Source of the DNA: CAWJMN01 sp963844055
GTDB lineage: Bacteria > Planctomycetota > Planctomycetia > Pirellulales > Pirellulaceae
Length of the DNA stretch: 64,000 nucleotides
Reading direction: 5' to 3'
Assembly: GCA_963844055.1 (NCBI GenBank)
Contig: CAWJMN010000002.1
Span: forward strand, 1 to 64,000
Position numbers and translations under genes: made by a program
Shown: positions 1 to 9,043 of the stretch, in pieces
Numbering within the stretch: position 1 is the stretch's first letter
Layout of the letters: each line of letters opens with the position of its first letter
The notes under the pieces: model-generated
What the model saw: only the letters and a program-made list of their open reading frames with translations
What the model was told of the DNA's origin: nothing
Database searches by the model: none

Positions 1-1196
1 GAATTATTCTCCAGCGTCATCACAAAGCTGCTCCAGCTTCCCGTATAGGTGGGCTGGGACATCATGTCGAGCACCACCACGCGGTAGCGAAGCGTAAAAG
101 TGCCATCGTAGGTCGACAGGCTGGGCTGCGCCGTTCGAGCATCGTATTGAAACGGCATGCTCGGCGAGGCATTCACATAGCCTTCCATCACGCCGTCATT
201 GTTATGATCGAACTCGACGCGAATGGTTCCACCCGAGTACGAGCCGGTATAGCTCACGCTGCCGGTTACGGTGGGAACGCTGGTTACCTTATCGGTCGAG
301 CTGTAGCCATTGTCCGTTACCAGCTGCAGGTTGTTCACAGAGAAGCTAAGGCCGGTCACCGTGCCACTGAGTGAAAGATGGTAGGTCCCTTCATCGGCAT
401 CATTGCTGGTAAAAGTCATCACACCGCCGGGCGTTCCGGGCGAAGTGGCATCCATCCGAATCACAAAGCTCGAATAGCTACCAGCAGCAATGGAACTTGC
501 AGGCGGAGTGACCAGCGTGTAGCCCGCTGGCAATGAAAAACTACCAATATTGATCGAGAGCGGGCCTTGGCCCAGGTTCTTGATATTGAGCGTCTTGCTA
601 ACCGGCGTTCCTTGCGCCGTCGATCCAAAGGAGAGCGAACCGGTATTGTCGGGCAGGCTCGTGTTGCTCATCCCGTAGGGACCGGGATCTTGGACGTCGA
701 TTTCAGGCTCGGGCGCAAGAACCGTAATCGGAAAACTGATCCAGCTCCCAATCGACTGGGATTGGCCCATCGAATCGAGCACTTCCACGCGAACGCGCAT
801 CGGCAGCGAGCCGGTGAAGGTATTCAGCGAAGCATCAGCCGTCCGTGGGTTGTATTCAAAGGGGGAACCCATGTAGCTGGCGTTCACATAGCCATCTACG
901 GTCCCATCATTGTTGTGATCGAACTCCACCTTCAGGGTTTGGCCCATGTAAGTGCCGGTAAAGGAGACATTGCCTCCAATCCGGATGTCGGAACTTTGGC
1001 CATCTCCAACGGTGCCGGTGTCATTGACGAAGTGCAGATTATTGATCTGCGAGGCCATCATCTCGCGCCCTTCCAGCTTCTCGAGCTGCGAATGACGGGT
1101 AGGCACCTTGGGCCTCGCTGGGGTGCGTGCCCCCCATACGATTCGGAGCCCAAGCTTGCTGAGAGTCTTTTGCCAACGAGTCCACGGAAGACGCAT
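1..1196 (-). CDS. Large secreted planctomycete surface protein with repeats (3' end outside window)
   Basis: An open minus-strand frame runs from an ATG at 1196 to the left edge without a stop, giving at least 398 residues. The start is basic and tryptophan-rich, and about residues 43-53 read LEKLEGREMMA, the LE-x-R-(E/M)-(L/M)-A type motif that many planctomycete exported giant proteins carry near the N-terminus. After it come two copies of a roughly 105-residue beta-rich repeat, about 720-1060 and 1-350 in window coordinates, each containing VEFDHNNDG and GYVNAS. They are separated by a choice-of-anchor-D/HYDIN-like segment (LNIKNLGQGPLSINIGSF). The acidic DHNNDG loops resemble calcium-binding loops. 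A role at the cell surface is inferred. No clear Shine-Dalgarno precedes the start. Confidence 0.8.
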   Translation of the reverse strand, partial: MRLPWTRWQKTLSKLGLRIVWGARTPARPKVPTRHSQLEKLEGREMMASQINNLHFVNDTGTVGDGQSSDIRIGGNVSFTGTYMGQTLKVEFDHNNDGTVDGYVNASYMGSPFEYNPRTADASLNTFTGSLPMRVRVEVLDSMGQSQSIGSWISFPITVLAPEPEIDVQDPGPYGMSNTSLPDNTGSLSFGSTAQGTPVSKTLNIKNLGQGPLSINIGSFSLPAGYTLVTPPASSIAAGSYSSFVIRMDATSPGTPGGVMTFTSNDADEGTYHLSLSGTVTGLSFSVNNLQLVTDNGYSSTDKVTSVPTVTGSVSYTGSYSGGTIRVEFDHNNDGVMEGYVNASPSMPFQYDARTAQPSLSTYDGTFTLRYRVVVLDMMSQPTYTGSWSSFVMTLENN

Positions 1197-1729
1197 GGGA
1201 GAGGAGCCTTATCGTCTGAACAGGGGAGTTTCAAATGAATGTGCTGGAAAAGAAGTGGGCGGGAACCGGCTGACCAACCATCCCGTCCAATGCTCCATCC
1301 TTGGGCTACCTGAGAATGAGTCACGCCTGGAACGGCATGACTAACAGCCTCCTGCAATGGTGGTTACCCCACCCCAAATAAGCACATGCTGCCGGAATTT
1401 ATCCGACGATCCGATGAATGCAAGAAGAATCTGTACCCTACGACAACGCATTAATCGTTTAGAGTGACACGGCATACACATTCCAAGAGTGATAACCCTA
1501 TCTCAGACAAGGACTTGGAATCGCAAGCATCACGCCGCCGTCACGCACATTAACTTTTCATTAAGTTTTTGCGTGAGTGGCAACTGTAAACTTGTTGTCT
1601 TTACACATTCAAGGAACATCAAGTGCGATCCGAATACCATTCAATTCGACACCATTTACCGGTGTCTCCGTTACGCATCCTGCGAAACAATCAAAGTTTG
1701 CTTGAGGGCTGCACCTTCTTCTTTCTTGC
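1197..1729. other. Intergenic region, nothing recognised
   Basis: This is the gap between the 5' end of the surface-protein gene and the 3' end of the terminase-like gene. Short open frames exist but have neither ribosome-binding sites nor recognisable protein character. The upstream region of the surface-protein gene should include its promoter, but I could not identify one with confidence. Confidence 0.5.
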
Positions 1730-2635
1730 TCAGTCCACAAGATACTTTGCCAAATCCTTTTCTAGCTCCTCACACATTTCGTCACTTGTCTGAAAAGGAA
1801 TTTCCGACTGGTACTCGCTTAACATGAGCATCTTCAGCTCTTCTTCGCTTGGGGCAGATTCACAAATCGCTTTCCGCATAGAACGATCAATCGGGTCTTG
1901 TACATGACGATCTCGCACAAGGCTTGGTGTAAGACCATGATTTGCAAGGAACTTATTCCAGGCATTTTCCCAGGCGTTAAATCGGTAGCTGAGAAAAGCG
2001 ATTGCAAGAATCGTTTTCGACAAAACAGCCCCGTCTCCCGTAGACGCCAGGAGCCTATGGGCGAGTAAGAGCTGCGCCAGATCTGCCAATTGCTGGTTCG
2101 TGATTTGCAAATCGAATTGCTTCAGCAACAATATTGCCAGCTGAAAATCATAAAATGCCAGCTGCAGGATGTGCCCTGTCCCCTCGATTAACTTCTGAGA
2201 GGTCTCGTCTCCTTTGTGTTCCGCCTCGAGGTACCGCTTAATGCGTTCCTTCAATGGAACGGACGTTTCACGTCCCACCACTTGGCGAACTTGCTTTTCC
2301 CCCTTCTCTTGGAAGGCTTCTGCAAGCTCCATAAGCTTGACTTGACCTTTTAAGGCCTGGAGCGAGATATCGTATTTACCGTCCTTATAGCCTCGGCTAT
2401 AGAGGTGGTTCAGCTGCTGCATCTGCCTTCCCACAAAGGCCCGCATTGAAATGCGACTTCCTTGTGCCAACTTATTGTTGGCGGCGGTGATATAACGCTG
2501 AACCTGCCGCAGGCTGACTCCCCAGGAGCTTCGGCTCGCATGTTGCTCAATCTCCGAAATCCCTGCGCCGGCAATCAGCAGCCGGCGCACCTCCTCAATT
2601 CGACCGTCCTTGGTTACCTTATCGCACTTGGGCAT
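1730..2635 (-). CDS. Phage terminase small-subunit-like DNA-binding protein
   Basis: The 301-residue protein starts at MPKCDKVTKDGR; an AGGAGG-type ribosome-binding site lies about 12 bases upstream, whereas the longer open frame would overlap most of the methyltransferase C-terminus. The N-terminal 100 residues look like a helix-turn-helix terminase small subunit: a basic segment, VRRLLIAGAGISEIEQ, then LRQVQRYITAANNKL and a helix ending ALKGQVKLMELAE. The remaining 200 residues are helical with no recognised domain. It lies 17 bp downstream of the ParB-methyltransferase gene on the same strand, a pairing seen in prophages. No large terminase, portal or capsid gene follows, so this looks like a prophage remnant or domesticated pair. 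The terminase assignment rests on the fold-like pattern only. Confidence 0.6.
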   Translation of the reverse strand: MPKCDKVTKDGRIEEVRRLLIAGAGISEIEQHASRSSWGVSLRQVQRYITAANNKLAQGSRISMRAFVGRQMQQLNHLYSRGYKDGKYDISLQALKGQVKLMELAEAFQEKGEKQVRQVVGRETSVPLKERIKRYLEAEHKGDETSQKLIEGTGHILQLAFYDFQLAILLLKQFDLQITNQQLADLAQLLLAHRLLASTGDGAVLSKTILAIAFLSYRFNAWENAWNKFLANHGLTPSLVRDRHVQDPIDRSMRKAICESAPSEEELKMLMLSEYQSEIPFQTSDEMCEELEKDLAKYLVD

Positions 2636-2652
2636 GACTAATCCCCTCCTCC

Positions 2653-3924
2653 CTATTTCGATTTCGCAGCTACGCGTTTGGCTTTGTGTCCGGTGAACTT
2701 TTCCCAGCGCTGAACAATCACGTCGCAGTACGGCAAATCGAGCTCCATCAAAAAGGCACGGCGTCCATGCATCTGGGCTGCAATCAGCGTGCTGCCACTG
2801 CCGCCAAATAGGTCCAAGACGTTTTCGCCCGTTTCTGTGGAGTTCAGCAGGGCTCGGGCTGCCAGTTCGACGGGCTTTTCCGTCAAATGTTGCATCCGCT
2901 GCGGGGAAACCTTCTTCACCGACCAGACATCGGTAGAGTTCTTGGGTCCCAGAAACCGATGGGGACCTCCCTCCTTCCATCCGTAGAAGCACCACTCATG
3001 GTTCCCCATGTAGTCCTTCCTAGTCATGACCGGGTGTTCCTTCACCCAAATGATCGCCTGGCTGAAGTAGAGGCCGTTGGCAGCTAAGACCGGTGGATAG
3101 TTGCCACAGTTTGCATAGCCACCCCAGATATAGAAACCGCCCCCTGGCTCAAGCACTCGCGACGCATTACCAAACCAGGCCTGCAAGAGCTTGCCAAACT
3201 CCTCAGGAGAAACGCCGTCGTTCTTGAGTGGCCGATCCTTGGCTCGTAGTTTCCGCTGTTTGCCATCGGGTTTTTCGGGACGCTTTTTGTCCCGTCTTTC
3301 GAGCGCCATCGCATTCTTACTGCGCGGTTCAACGCTAACGTTGTACGGCGGGTCCATGTTCACAAGCTGGATCGATTGGCCGTTTAGCAAACGGTCCAGG
3401 TCAGCTGGGTTTCCGGAGTCTCCGCATAGAAGTCGGTGCTCTCCCAACTCCCAAAGGTCGCCGTGGCGACTCACCGGATCTTCCATGGGCTCAGGGATTT
3501 CATCCGGGTCACAAAGCCCTTCGGCACCGTCTGGATTCATAATCCTCTGCAGCTCATCGGCCGAGAATCCTAGAAAGTCCAGTTCATATTCCATCCCCTG
3601 GAGGGCCAAGAGCTCTTCAACTAACAGGCCGTCGTCCCACGACGATAGGTTGTTGGTTTGATTATCGGCAATCCGGTAAGCCCGAATCTGGGCTGGGGAG
3701 AGTCCGGCCGCAACATGGACCGGAATCTGCTTCAAATGGAGTTTCTGCGCAGCCTTCCAGCGCGCGTGCCCCACTACGATCACCCGTTCTTCATCTACCA
3801 CGACCGGTTGCCGAAACCCAAACTCCTGAATGCTCTTGGCAACGGCTTCAACCGCCTCGTCGTTCCGCCGAGGGTTCTTGTCGTAAGGTTTAATTTTTGA
3901 CGGGGATAAAAGAACAACTCGCAT
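2653..3924 (-). CDS. ParB-domain DNA adenine/cytosine-N4 methyltransferase
   Basis: Residues 1-130 form a ParB/Srx-like nuclease-fold domain: SPSKIKPYDKNPRRN, a segment with VVVGHARWKAAQKL, and YRIADNQ. A beta-class amino-methyltransferase domain follows, in which the catalytic motif DPPY (VNMDPPYNV) comes before the SAM-binding motif (VLDLFGGSGSTL near the C-terminus). The order motif IV before motif I is typical of N4-cytosine/N6-adenine enzymes of phage origin. I chose the ATG at 3924, which has AAAGG eight bases upstream; a GTG at 3933 is in frame but has no space for a ribosome-binding site. It probably methylates DNA without a linked restriction enzyme, since none is adjacent. It is followed 17 bp on by the terminase-like gene. 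Confidence 0.85.
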   Translation of the reverse strand: MRVVLLSPSKIKPYDKNPRRNDEAVEAVAKSIQEFGFRQPVVVDEERVIVVGHARWKAAQKLHLKQIPVHVAAGLSPAQIRAYRIADNQTNNLSSWDDGLLVEELLALQGMEYELDFLGFSADELQRIMNPDGAEGLCDPDEIPEPMEDPVSRHGDLWELGEHRLLCGDSGNPADLDRLLNGQSIQLVNMDPPYNVSVEPRSKNAMALERRDKKRPEKPDGKQRKLRAKDRPLKNDGVSPEEFGKLLQAWFGNASRVLEPGGGFYIWGGYANCGNYPPVLAANGLYFSQAIIWVKEHPVMTRKDYMGNHEWCFYGWKEGGPHRFLGPKNSTDVWSVKKVSPQRMQHLTEKPVELAARALLNSTETGENVLDLFGGSGSTLIAAQMHGRRAFLMELDLPYCDVIVQRWEKFTGHKAKRVAAKSK

Positions 3925-3933
3925 TTCAGACAC

Positions 3934-5144
3934 CTTTCCAAAATCAAGGGCTAATTCAGATCGCTTTCGCAGTGACCCATCGCACCAATGATTGAGTGAA
4001 AGGAGAGCAAGGCAAACCTGCGATGGAAGCAGCAGGGTCGGATGCCGGTAGCTTCCGCTCTAACGCCACCCAACGCGCACCCAACCGCCACACAACTCCC
4101 CCCGCTGCCGACAAAGATGGAAGACTGGGGAACCTGGAAAGCTGTGATTTAAGGGAGAGAAAGTGGCGACTTAGGAAGAGGCGCTCACGTTTTTCCGATA
4201 GTTGTTAGGTTTTCCAGGATTTTATTACGCGTGTGGCATGCGTAAGCATAGGCAAGATAGGCAGCTTCTCGCAACAGAATTTAATCCTGACTTACTCATT
4301 GCATTCGCAACACTCTTTTATTCTTTCCTCACTTCTTATGCGGTAATTTAATCTTACTGGACACTTGGGTCCGGACGTTAAGACCCCGCCGGCTACTTCT
4401 CACCGAGTTTCACAATTCCACAGCCAGTCCACCGACGCAACAAACGGGAACCTCGGCGAATCCCAACAGGTTTTACTGTGGAGATTGTCCCTCCAAACAC
4501 CAGTTTACAGCGTGGTATAGCGACAAGACCTACTCACTTCACTAAACGCCAACCAAGACCATGACAGCCCCTGGGCCTAACAACCTACGACAATCTGGGA
4601 AACGCCATAGAACTCACAAAAATCATCCCAAGGGACGCGGTGCGACGGTCAGCGGGATGCGTTGATCAATACCTTACTAGCTGTTCATCGTCGTCGGGCC
4701 ATACGCCAAGCTCTCGTGGAGCTCGGCTATCTCGACATTACTAGGAGGTCAGTTCCTCAACCACTTCACGTCGCTAAATGCGCAAGGATTTTCGTGAGGG
4801 GCACAGCGAAATGAAGTTTCGATTGGGTTAGCGAAACATCATGAAGTCAGAAGGTATTTCTTTGTCATGCTCGGACGGGTCCGCCACGGTTAGTTTGCTC
4901 GCAACCGTAGACCGCGAATAGGCAGCTCATTCCTATTCCGCCCCGAAACCCGTAGGCCAGTATTTCAATTGCGATGTCGTGTACTGCCCAAAATGTTGGT
5001 GAAAGTGGGGATGCAATTGATGGCGATCATTTCAGCATAATTCCTGCTCGTTAACGACTCGATAATTACAAATTCGCGAAAGATTGACCGCACTGGCAAA
5101 GCCACCGACAATCGGGGGAAATTCTTTCACCTGGAGGTTCAGCC
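3934..5144. other. Gene-poor region with transposon debris
   Basis: No convincing gene is seen between the methyltransferase and the HlyD-like gene. The right half (4650-4805) matches the right end of the transposon at 30595-34349. Around 4440-4560 a short plus-strand frame encodes a cysteine-containing stretch (FYCGDCPSKHQF) that may be a decayed zinc-finger transposase, but it is too short to support a call. Confidence 0.5.
4650..4805 (+). mobile_element. Solo right end of the two-integrase transposon
   Basis: About 155 bases match 34194-34349 with few differences, from the codons for the last part of the second integrase (GATGCGTTGA, then ATACGCCAAGCTCTCGTGGA) through the terminal inverted repeat ending CGTGAGGGGCACA. 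The rest of the element is missing, so this is the stump left by deletion or recombination. Its terminal part (GCGCAAGGATTTTCGTGAGG) is closer to the left-end consensus of the intact element than the intact right end is. Confidence 0.85.
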
Positions 5145-6566
5145 ATGCGAGTTTCTGCAGGGATTGTAGTTGTTGTGGCCGGAGTGGTTCTCATCGCTGC
5201 GGCGAGTGCACAGGAGAAGGAAGCGAAACGCGGCAAGCAAGAGCGTGCGAAGCCGGCAGATCGTGTTAAGGAATTGCAGCAGGAGCGAGTGGCAAGCTTG
5301 AAGATGTTAGTCGAGATAGAGGCATCGCTGCTGAAAACGGCGAAGACCACCCCAGAGGCAGTGCTGGAAGCCAAAGTGTCGGTCTGTGAAGCGGAACTTG
5401 AAGCTGCTGAGAATGATACCGATCGGATCGCGGTTTTGAAGAGCCTCGTAGACGTTCTGAAGGAACTCGAGGAGACCGCCAAGGCGCGGAAGGCTGCCGC
5501 TGAGGCGACGGAAGTGCCCGTCCTCAAGGCAAAATCGCGGCGTTTGCAGGCAGAGATTCGCCTCGAGCAGTTACAGACCCAACCGGACAAGCAGGCAAAT
5601 AACACTGCGTCCGGACACAGGTCGGTTGTGGTTACCAGCCCTCTTGTAAAAGACGTTGTCATCAATCAGCAATTTGCCGGACACCTTCGGTCGCGGCGTC
5701 ACATCGAGGCGCGTTCACAGCTGACCGGCTATCTTGAAGAAGTCGCCGTCAAGGAAGGCCAGGCGGTGAAAAAGGGGGACTTGCTGTTTAGGGTAATGCC
5801 TCAGCTACATAAGGCTAAGCTGGATATCGAACTGGCCGAAGTACAACTGGCAACGCTGAATCTCAAGAACGCGGAAAAGTTGTTTCAGAACAAACTAGTT
5901 TCCCAAGAGGAGTTGGCGGTATTTAAAGCTAAATTCGACGGCGCTCAAGCCAAAGCGCAGCTGGCTCGGGTGGAGTTAGAGTTAACGGCCATCCGAGCAC
6001 CGTTTGACGGCATCGTCAATCGTCTGCAACAGCAGGGGAGCCTAGTGAAAGAGCGGGAAGTGCTCACGACGCTCTCCGACAATAGCGTGATGTGGGCTTA
6101 TTTCAATGTTCCGCAGGCCAGCTATCTGGATTACGTCGCTCGGCCCGAGAAGGACCGGGCAAGCGAAGCCCACCTAGTGTTGGCTGATGGTCGCGTGGTC
6201 TCGCAGCTTGGTCAGATTGGGGCCGTCGAGGCGCAGTTTGACGAATCGAACGGATGTATTACCTTCCGTGCGGATTTTCCCAATCCGGAAGGGCTGCTAC
6301 GCCACGGCATGAGCGGTAATGTGTTGCTTCGCAAGACGCTCAAAGATGCCATTGTCATCCCGCAGCGGGCGACGTTTGAGGTAAGTGGAACGCGGTACGT
6401 ATACGTCGTCGGCAAAGACGATGTGGCGCGTCGCCGGGAGATCACCGTTCAGCAGGAGCAGGCGGATACTTTTGTGCTCAAGCAAGGGCTCGATGCGAAC
6501 GACAAGATCGTTCTCGAAGGAGTTCTGCAGATTGAAGATGGCGAGATCTTGCAGTATAAGTTCTGA
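5145..6566 (+). CDS. HlyD-family periplasmic adaptor (membrane fusion protein)
   Basis: The 473-residue protein starts with a signal peptide ending about ASAQEKE, preceded by GGAGG eight bases before the ATG. Residues 25-155 are a charged helical, coiled-coil-like extension not usual in the family. The core adaptor begins about 165: a barrel-sandwich/lipoyl half (LTGYLEEVAVKEGQAVKKGD), a coiled-coil hairpin (residues 220-285), the returning half (LTAIRAPFDGIVNRL), a beta-barrel domain and a membrane-proximal domain (VIPQRATFEV to VLEGVLQIEDGE). Such adaptors work with RND or ABC exporters and an outer-membrane channel. No pump gene follows; a decayed transposon end begins right at the stop codon, so a downstream partner may have been lost. 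Confidence 0.88.
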   Translation: MRVSAGIVVVVAGVVLIAAASAQEKEAKRGKQERAKPADRVKELQQERVASLKMLVEIEASLLKTAKTTPEAVLEAKVSVCEAELEAAENDTDRIAVLKSLVDVLKELEETAKARKAAAEATEVPVLKAKSRRLQAEIRLEQLQTQPDKQANNTASGHRSVVVTSPLVKDVVINQQFAGHLRSRRHIEARSQLTGYLEEVAVKEGQAVKKGDLLFRVMPQLHKAKLDIELAEVQLATLNLKNAEKLFQNKLVSQEELAVFKAKFDGAQAKAQLARVELELTAIRAPFDGIVNRLQQQGSLVKEREVLTTLSDNSVMWAYFNVPQASYLDYVARPEKDRASEAHLVLADGRVVSQLGQIGAVEAQFDESNGCITFRADFPNPEGLLRHGMSGNVLLRKTLKDAIVIPQRATFEVSGTRYVYVVGKDDVARRREITVQQEQADTFVLKQGLDANDKIVLEGVLQIEDGEILQYKF

Positions 6567-6690
6567 GACCCTCACTAAAAGTATGTTCGAGTTTTAGGGC
6601 TGAATATAGCTGAAGGCGAACCATTTCCTTGAATAGAGTAGAGCGTTATCAGTGAGGAAAAGATGTTCGTTTGGGAAGTGGGGGACGCAG
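6567..6690 (+). mobile_element. Decayed left end of the two-integrase transposon
   Basis: The stretch from GAGACCCTCACTAAAAG onward aligns with the intact left end at 30595: it keeps TTTTAGGGCTGAAT and continues into the 5' region of the first transposase gene (GAGCGTTAT, then AGATG and TTGGGAAG). The equivalent ATG is destroyed and the match ends around 6690. It starts directly at the stop codon of the HlyD-like gene. Confidence 0.7.
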
Positions 6691-6721
6691 GGCGGGCCAT
6701 AAGCAACAATTTTATAACGCT

Positions 6722-7091
6722 ATGTACAGACACTCCTTAAAATCTCCTTGGATTTATCTGATAGTTCTGGCCTTCGTACTCGTGGCGAGCGGAGTGATCT
6801 TTGCTGATGAGCCGTCGAAATAGACCTACACTTGGGACAACAATTCCGATGGTGTGCAGGTTTTTATTCTTGCCGGACAGTCAAACATGGTTGGTCATGG
6901 CAAGGCGAACGATGGCCACGGCGACGTGAAAGGAGCCATCGGGAGTTTGCGCTATCAAGTCGAACACGATCCCAAGAACTACTGTCATCTGGTGAACAAG
7001 GATGGTACTTGGAAAATCCGAGACAACGTCAAGGTTTGGTGGCGCGATAGCGATATCAATTCCCCTCGCGCTGTCATTAAAGGCGATCTCA
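6722..7091 (+). pseudogene. Broken sialate O-acetylesterase (SASA) gene
   Basis: An ATG at 6722 opens a frame with a signal peptide (WIYLIVLAFVLVASGVIFA). A TAG at 6821-6823 interrupts it. The same frame then continues with VQVFILAGQSNMVGHG, the block-I catalytic-serine motif of SASA/SGNH acetylesterases, and further family-like sequence until it meets the miniature element at 7092. The His-containing C-terminal part is absent. It therefore carries both a nonsense codon and a 3' truncation. An intact two-domain relative lies at 41399-43048. Confidence 0.85.
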
Positions 7092-7426
7092 TGTGCACCT
7101 TACGGAAATTCTTGCGCATTCAGAGCTGAATCTAGCTGAGTAAAGTTCTTCAGTCCCCTTCTTTTCTTTCACGCTTTCTCCACTTTCGTCAGTCGAAAGA
7201 AGTGAAAGCTATTGCAATGGCTACCAATGATCTGCTTGGCAACGGCCGAAAGGGACTTATAGACAACCCCTTCCATTTCAAAGCCGCTAGCATGTACCAG
7301 GACCTGATGAACACGTCCCTTGTATTCCCGGTAGAGCAGCGAACCAGGAATCGGTAGCCGGGGCTTAAGATGATTCCTCAACTACATTCAGCTCTGAAAT
7401 GCGCAAGGATTTTCGTGAGGGGCACA
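7092..7426. mobile_element. 335-bp miniature element with transposon-type inverted ends
   Basis: Positions 7092-7141 (TGTGCACCTTACGGAAATTC, then GCTGAAT) and 7374-7426 in reverse (TGTGCCCCTCACGAAAATCC, then GCTGAATGTAGTTGAGGAA) are inverted copies of the left end of the transposon at 30595. Between them lies only a piece of a DUF2924 gene. The element separates the broken acetylesterase from a broken integrase gene. No target duplication was recognised (left flank ends TCTCA, right flank starts GTCAG). The layout resembles a MITE or a deletion derivative with two left-type ends. Confidence 0.7.
7150..7360 (-). pseudogene. C-terminal fragment of a DUF2924 gene
   Basis: The encoded segment, from LPIPGSLLYREYKGRVHQVL through FHFFRLTKVEKA, is nearly identical to the C-terminal half of the intact DUF2924 protein at 22817-23314. 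The N-terminal half is missing and is replaced by sequence of the flanking inverted repeat. The final residues retain the GEKA-type end that overlaps the recombinase start in the intact cassette, but no recombinase follows here. Confidence 0.85.
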
Positions 7427-7857
7427 GTCAGACCGAATCCTTCATCGAACAAGCCAAGGAATTGAGGCTGCCGATTGGCTTAGTGCAGCATGACCGCGAC
7501 ACCAAGTTTACGAAGAAGTTCATTGAGGCCCTCATGCAGCAGAATGTGAAGCCAATCCGCAATCAGTTTCGTGCCCCCAACACCAATGCGTACATTGAAC
7601 GCTTCGTGCAATCCATTAGTCAGGAATGTCTGGAACGATTCGTGATTTTCGAACCGAAACACATGGATCATCTTTGCCAAGAGTATCTGGGGCACTACCA
7701 CCAATAACGGCCTCACCAGGGGCTGGGAAACGAGCTATTGGTGAAACCCTGCGCAGAGCAGAGGGTTGAGCCCAGCGCTATCGTTCGCCTGAAGGATATT
7801 CGCTGCAAGCGTCGGCTTGGCGGGCTGCTAAAAAGCTACTCTCGAAAAGTAGCCTAG
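7427..7857 (+). pseudogene. Truncated IS3/IS481-type integrase-core transposase
   Basis: The frame after the miniature element encodes the second half of an rve-type DDE core: LVQHDRDTKFTKKFIEALM (second Asp), then FRAPNTNAYIERFVQSISQECL (the catalytic Glu region). A TAA at 7705-7707 replaces what should be a Gln codon in HYHQ-RPHQGLGN. The same frame runs on to a natural-looking end (RLGGLLKSYSRKVA, stop at 7857). The N-terminal part, including the first catalytic Asp, is gone. It is unrelated in detail to the integrases of the 30.6-34.3 kb element. Confidence 0.85.
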
Positions 7858-8481
7858 CACTACGCTGGCCTATAATGGCACGTTCCCATTTTTCAGGGCA
7901 CGGGCATGCGCAGACTTTGCTAATCGTTTCTTAGGGCAGTACTTTTGTCAGCTTCACTACACAATTGCCAGAGAGATTTAAAAACTCTAGGTGCGGATTA
8001 TGGTCACAAACCTCTTCTCAAAGCCACATTATAATTTTGGCACAGGACGGCGAAGAAGGACCCAAGATGAAAACTCTCTGACTCTCTTCCGAGAGAGCGC
8101 TCGCTACAAAGATGGACCGGGGAGGGCGAAATCTTTGCAGCAGTACTGTGGGCAAGCCCACAGATCAGCATGGTGGTACTGTACGGCTTCCACTTCCAAT
8201 TGCTGGAGCGTTTTTCGAGATGCATTTGCCATTGTTGCTATTTCACGGTGCTTCCGAACTGGCCCAGCAAATGAATCTGCATTCTTTCCGAACCGATTGA
8301 ACCGCTCGGGCTTGTCGCTCCTCTGCACCAGAATGCACCATAACTTGCACTGTAGGATCGCAAAAACCATTGACATTCAATATGCAGAGTCCTAAATTAT
8401 TCGATGGTGGCGCAAGAGAATAACTAGTTCGGCGATGTAAGTCGCAGTAATCACATTTTCACCAATGGTGGGGAGGGTAAT
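7858..8481. other. Intergenic region, nothing recognised
   Basis: Open frames on both strands are present between about 7990 and 8395 but overlap one another, lack ribosome-binding sites and show no family features. I see no repeat or transposon end here. Confidence 0.4.
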
Positions 8482-8715
8482 ATGAAATGCCCCAAATGCG
8501 GTTCAATTAATGTGTCTACGACTGTTGGAACTACATTGGAACAAGCCACTAAAGCCGGTGGCGCGCCCGTGATAGGCGGTATGATCGGTTTGCCACTAGG
8601 CCCGCTCGGTGCGCTTATTGGAGCAGGTATTGGTAGTTTCGTCGGTCAATATCTTGCGGGAGAGGTTCGAAAAGAATACCACTGCAACGGATGTGACCAT
8701 GGTTTCAAATCATAG
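8482..8715 (+). CDS. Small zinc-ribbon protein with glycine-rich hydrophobic core
   Basis: The 77-residue protein has CPKCGS at its N-terminus and CNGCDHGF at its C-terminus, so the four cysteines could form one zinc ribbon from the two ends. Between them lies a glycine-zipper-like hydrophobic stretch (GGMIGLPLGPLGALIGAGIG), which could insert into a membrane. GGAGGG stands about eight bases before the ATG. It faces the minus-strand operon that ends near 8903. Function unknown. Confidence 0.7.
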   Translation: MKCPKCGSINVSTTVGTTLEQATKAGGAPVIGGMIGLPLGPLGALIGAGIGSFVGQYLAGEVRKEYHCNGCDHGFKS

Positions 8716-8902
8716 TTGATCAGCGAATTGGAGGCATTCGCCATCAATTTGCTTTGAACCGTCCTGTGCCATATTTAGGACATGGTTTCGATTGGCCATT
8801 TTCGATTGTCAATTCAGTCAGTGTTCGCGCAATTCTCTTTGGCAATATGGTAGTCATCGCCGTAACGCTGGCGTACGTATCGGCCTATCTACGTTACTTG
8901 AG

Positions 8903-9043
8903 CTAATTCTTTTCATCTCGCGTGACAATGAGCCAAGTTCCGATGCCAATCATGATCACACCCAATGGTATCCCAATGCCGGTCAGGCAAACGGCTCCAC
9001 CTACACTGACTGCAAATACACCGGTTAGGTACTTCTGCATCAT
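8903..9043 (-). CDS. Very small membrane protein
   Basis: A 46-residue protein starting MMQKYLTGVF is almost entirely one or two hydrophobic segments (GVFAVSVGGAVCLTGIGIPL, then VIMIGIGTWLIV) with a charged tail RDEKN. GGGGTGG lies just upstream of the tandem ATG. It is 94 bp downstream of the AAA+ ATPase gene on the same strand and could be the last gene of the dynamin/Hsp70 operon. It is too short to assign to a family. Confidence 0.5.
   Translation of the reverse strand: MMQKYLTGVFAVSVGGAVCLTGIGIPLGVIMIGIGTWLIVTRDEKN

Noticed and set aside
1489..1827. Possible small plus-strand gene
   Set aside because: No ribosome-binding site, odd composition, and it overlaps the end of the terminase-like gene.
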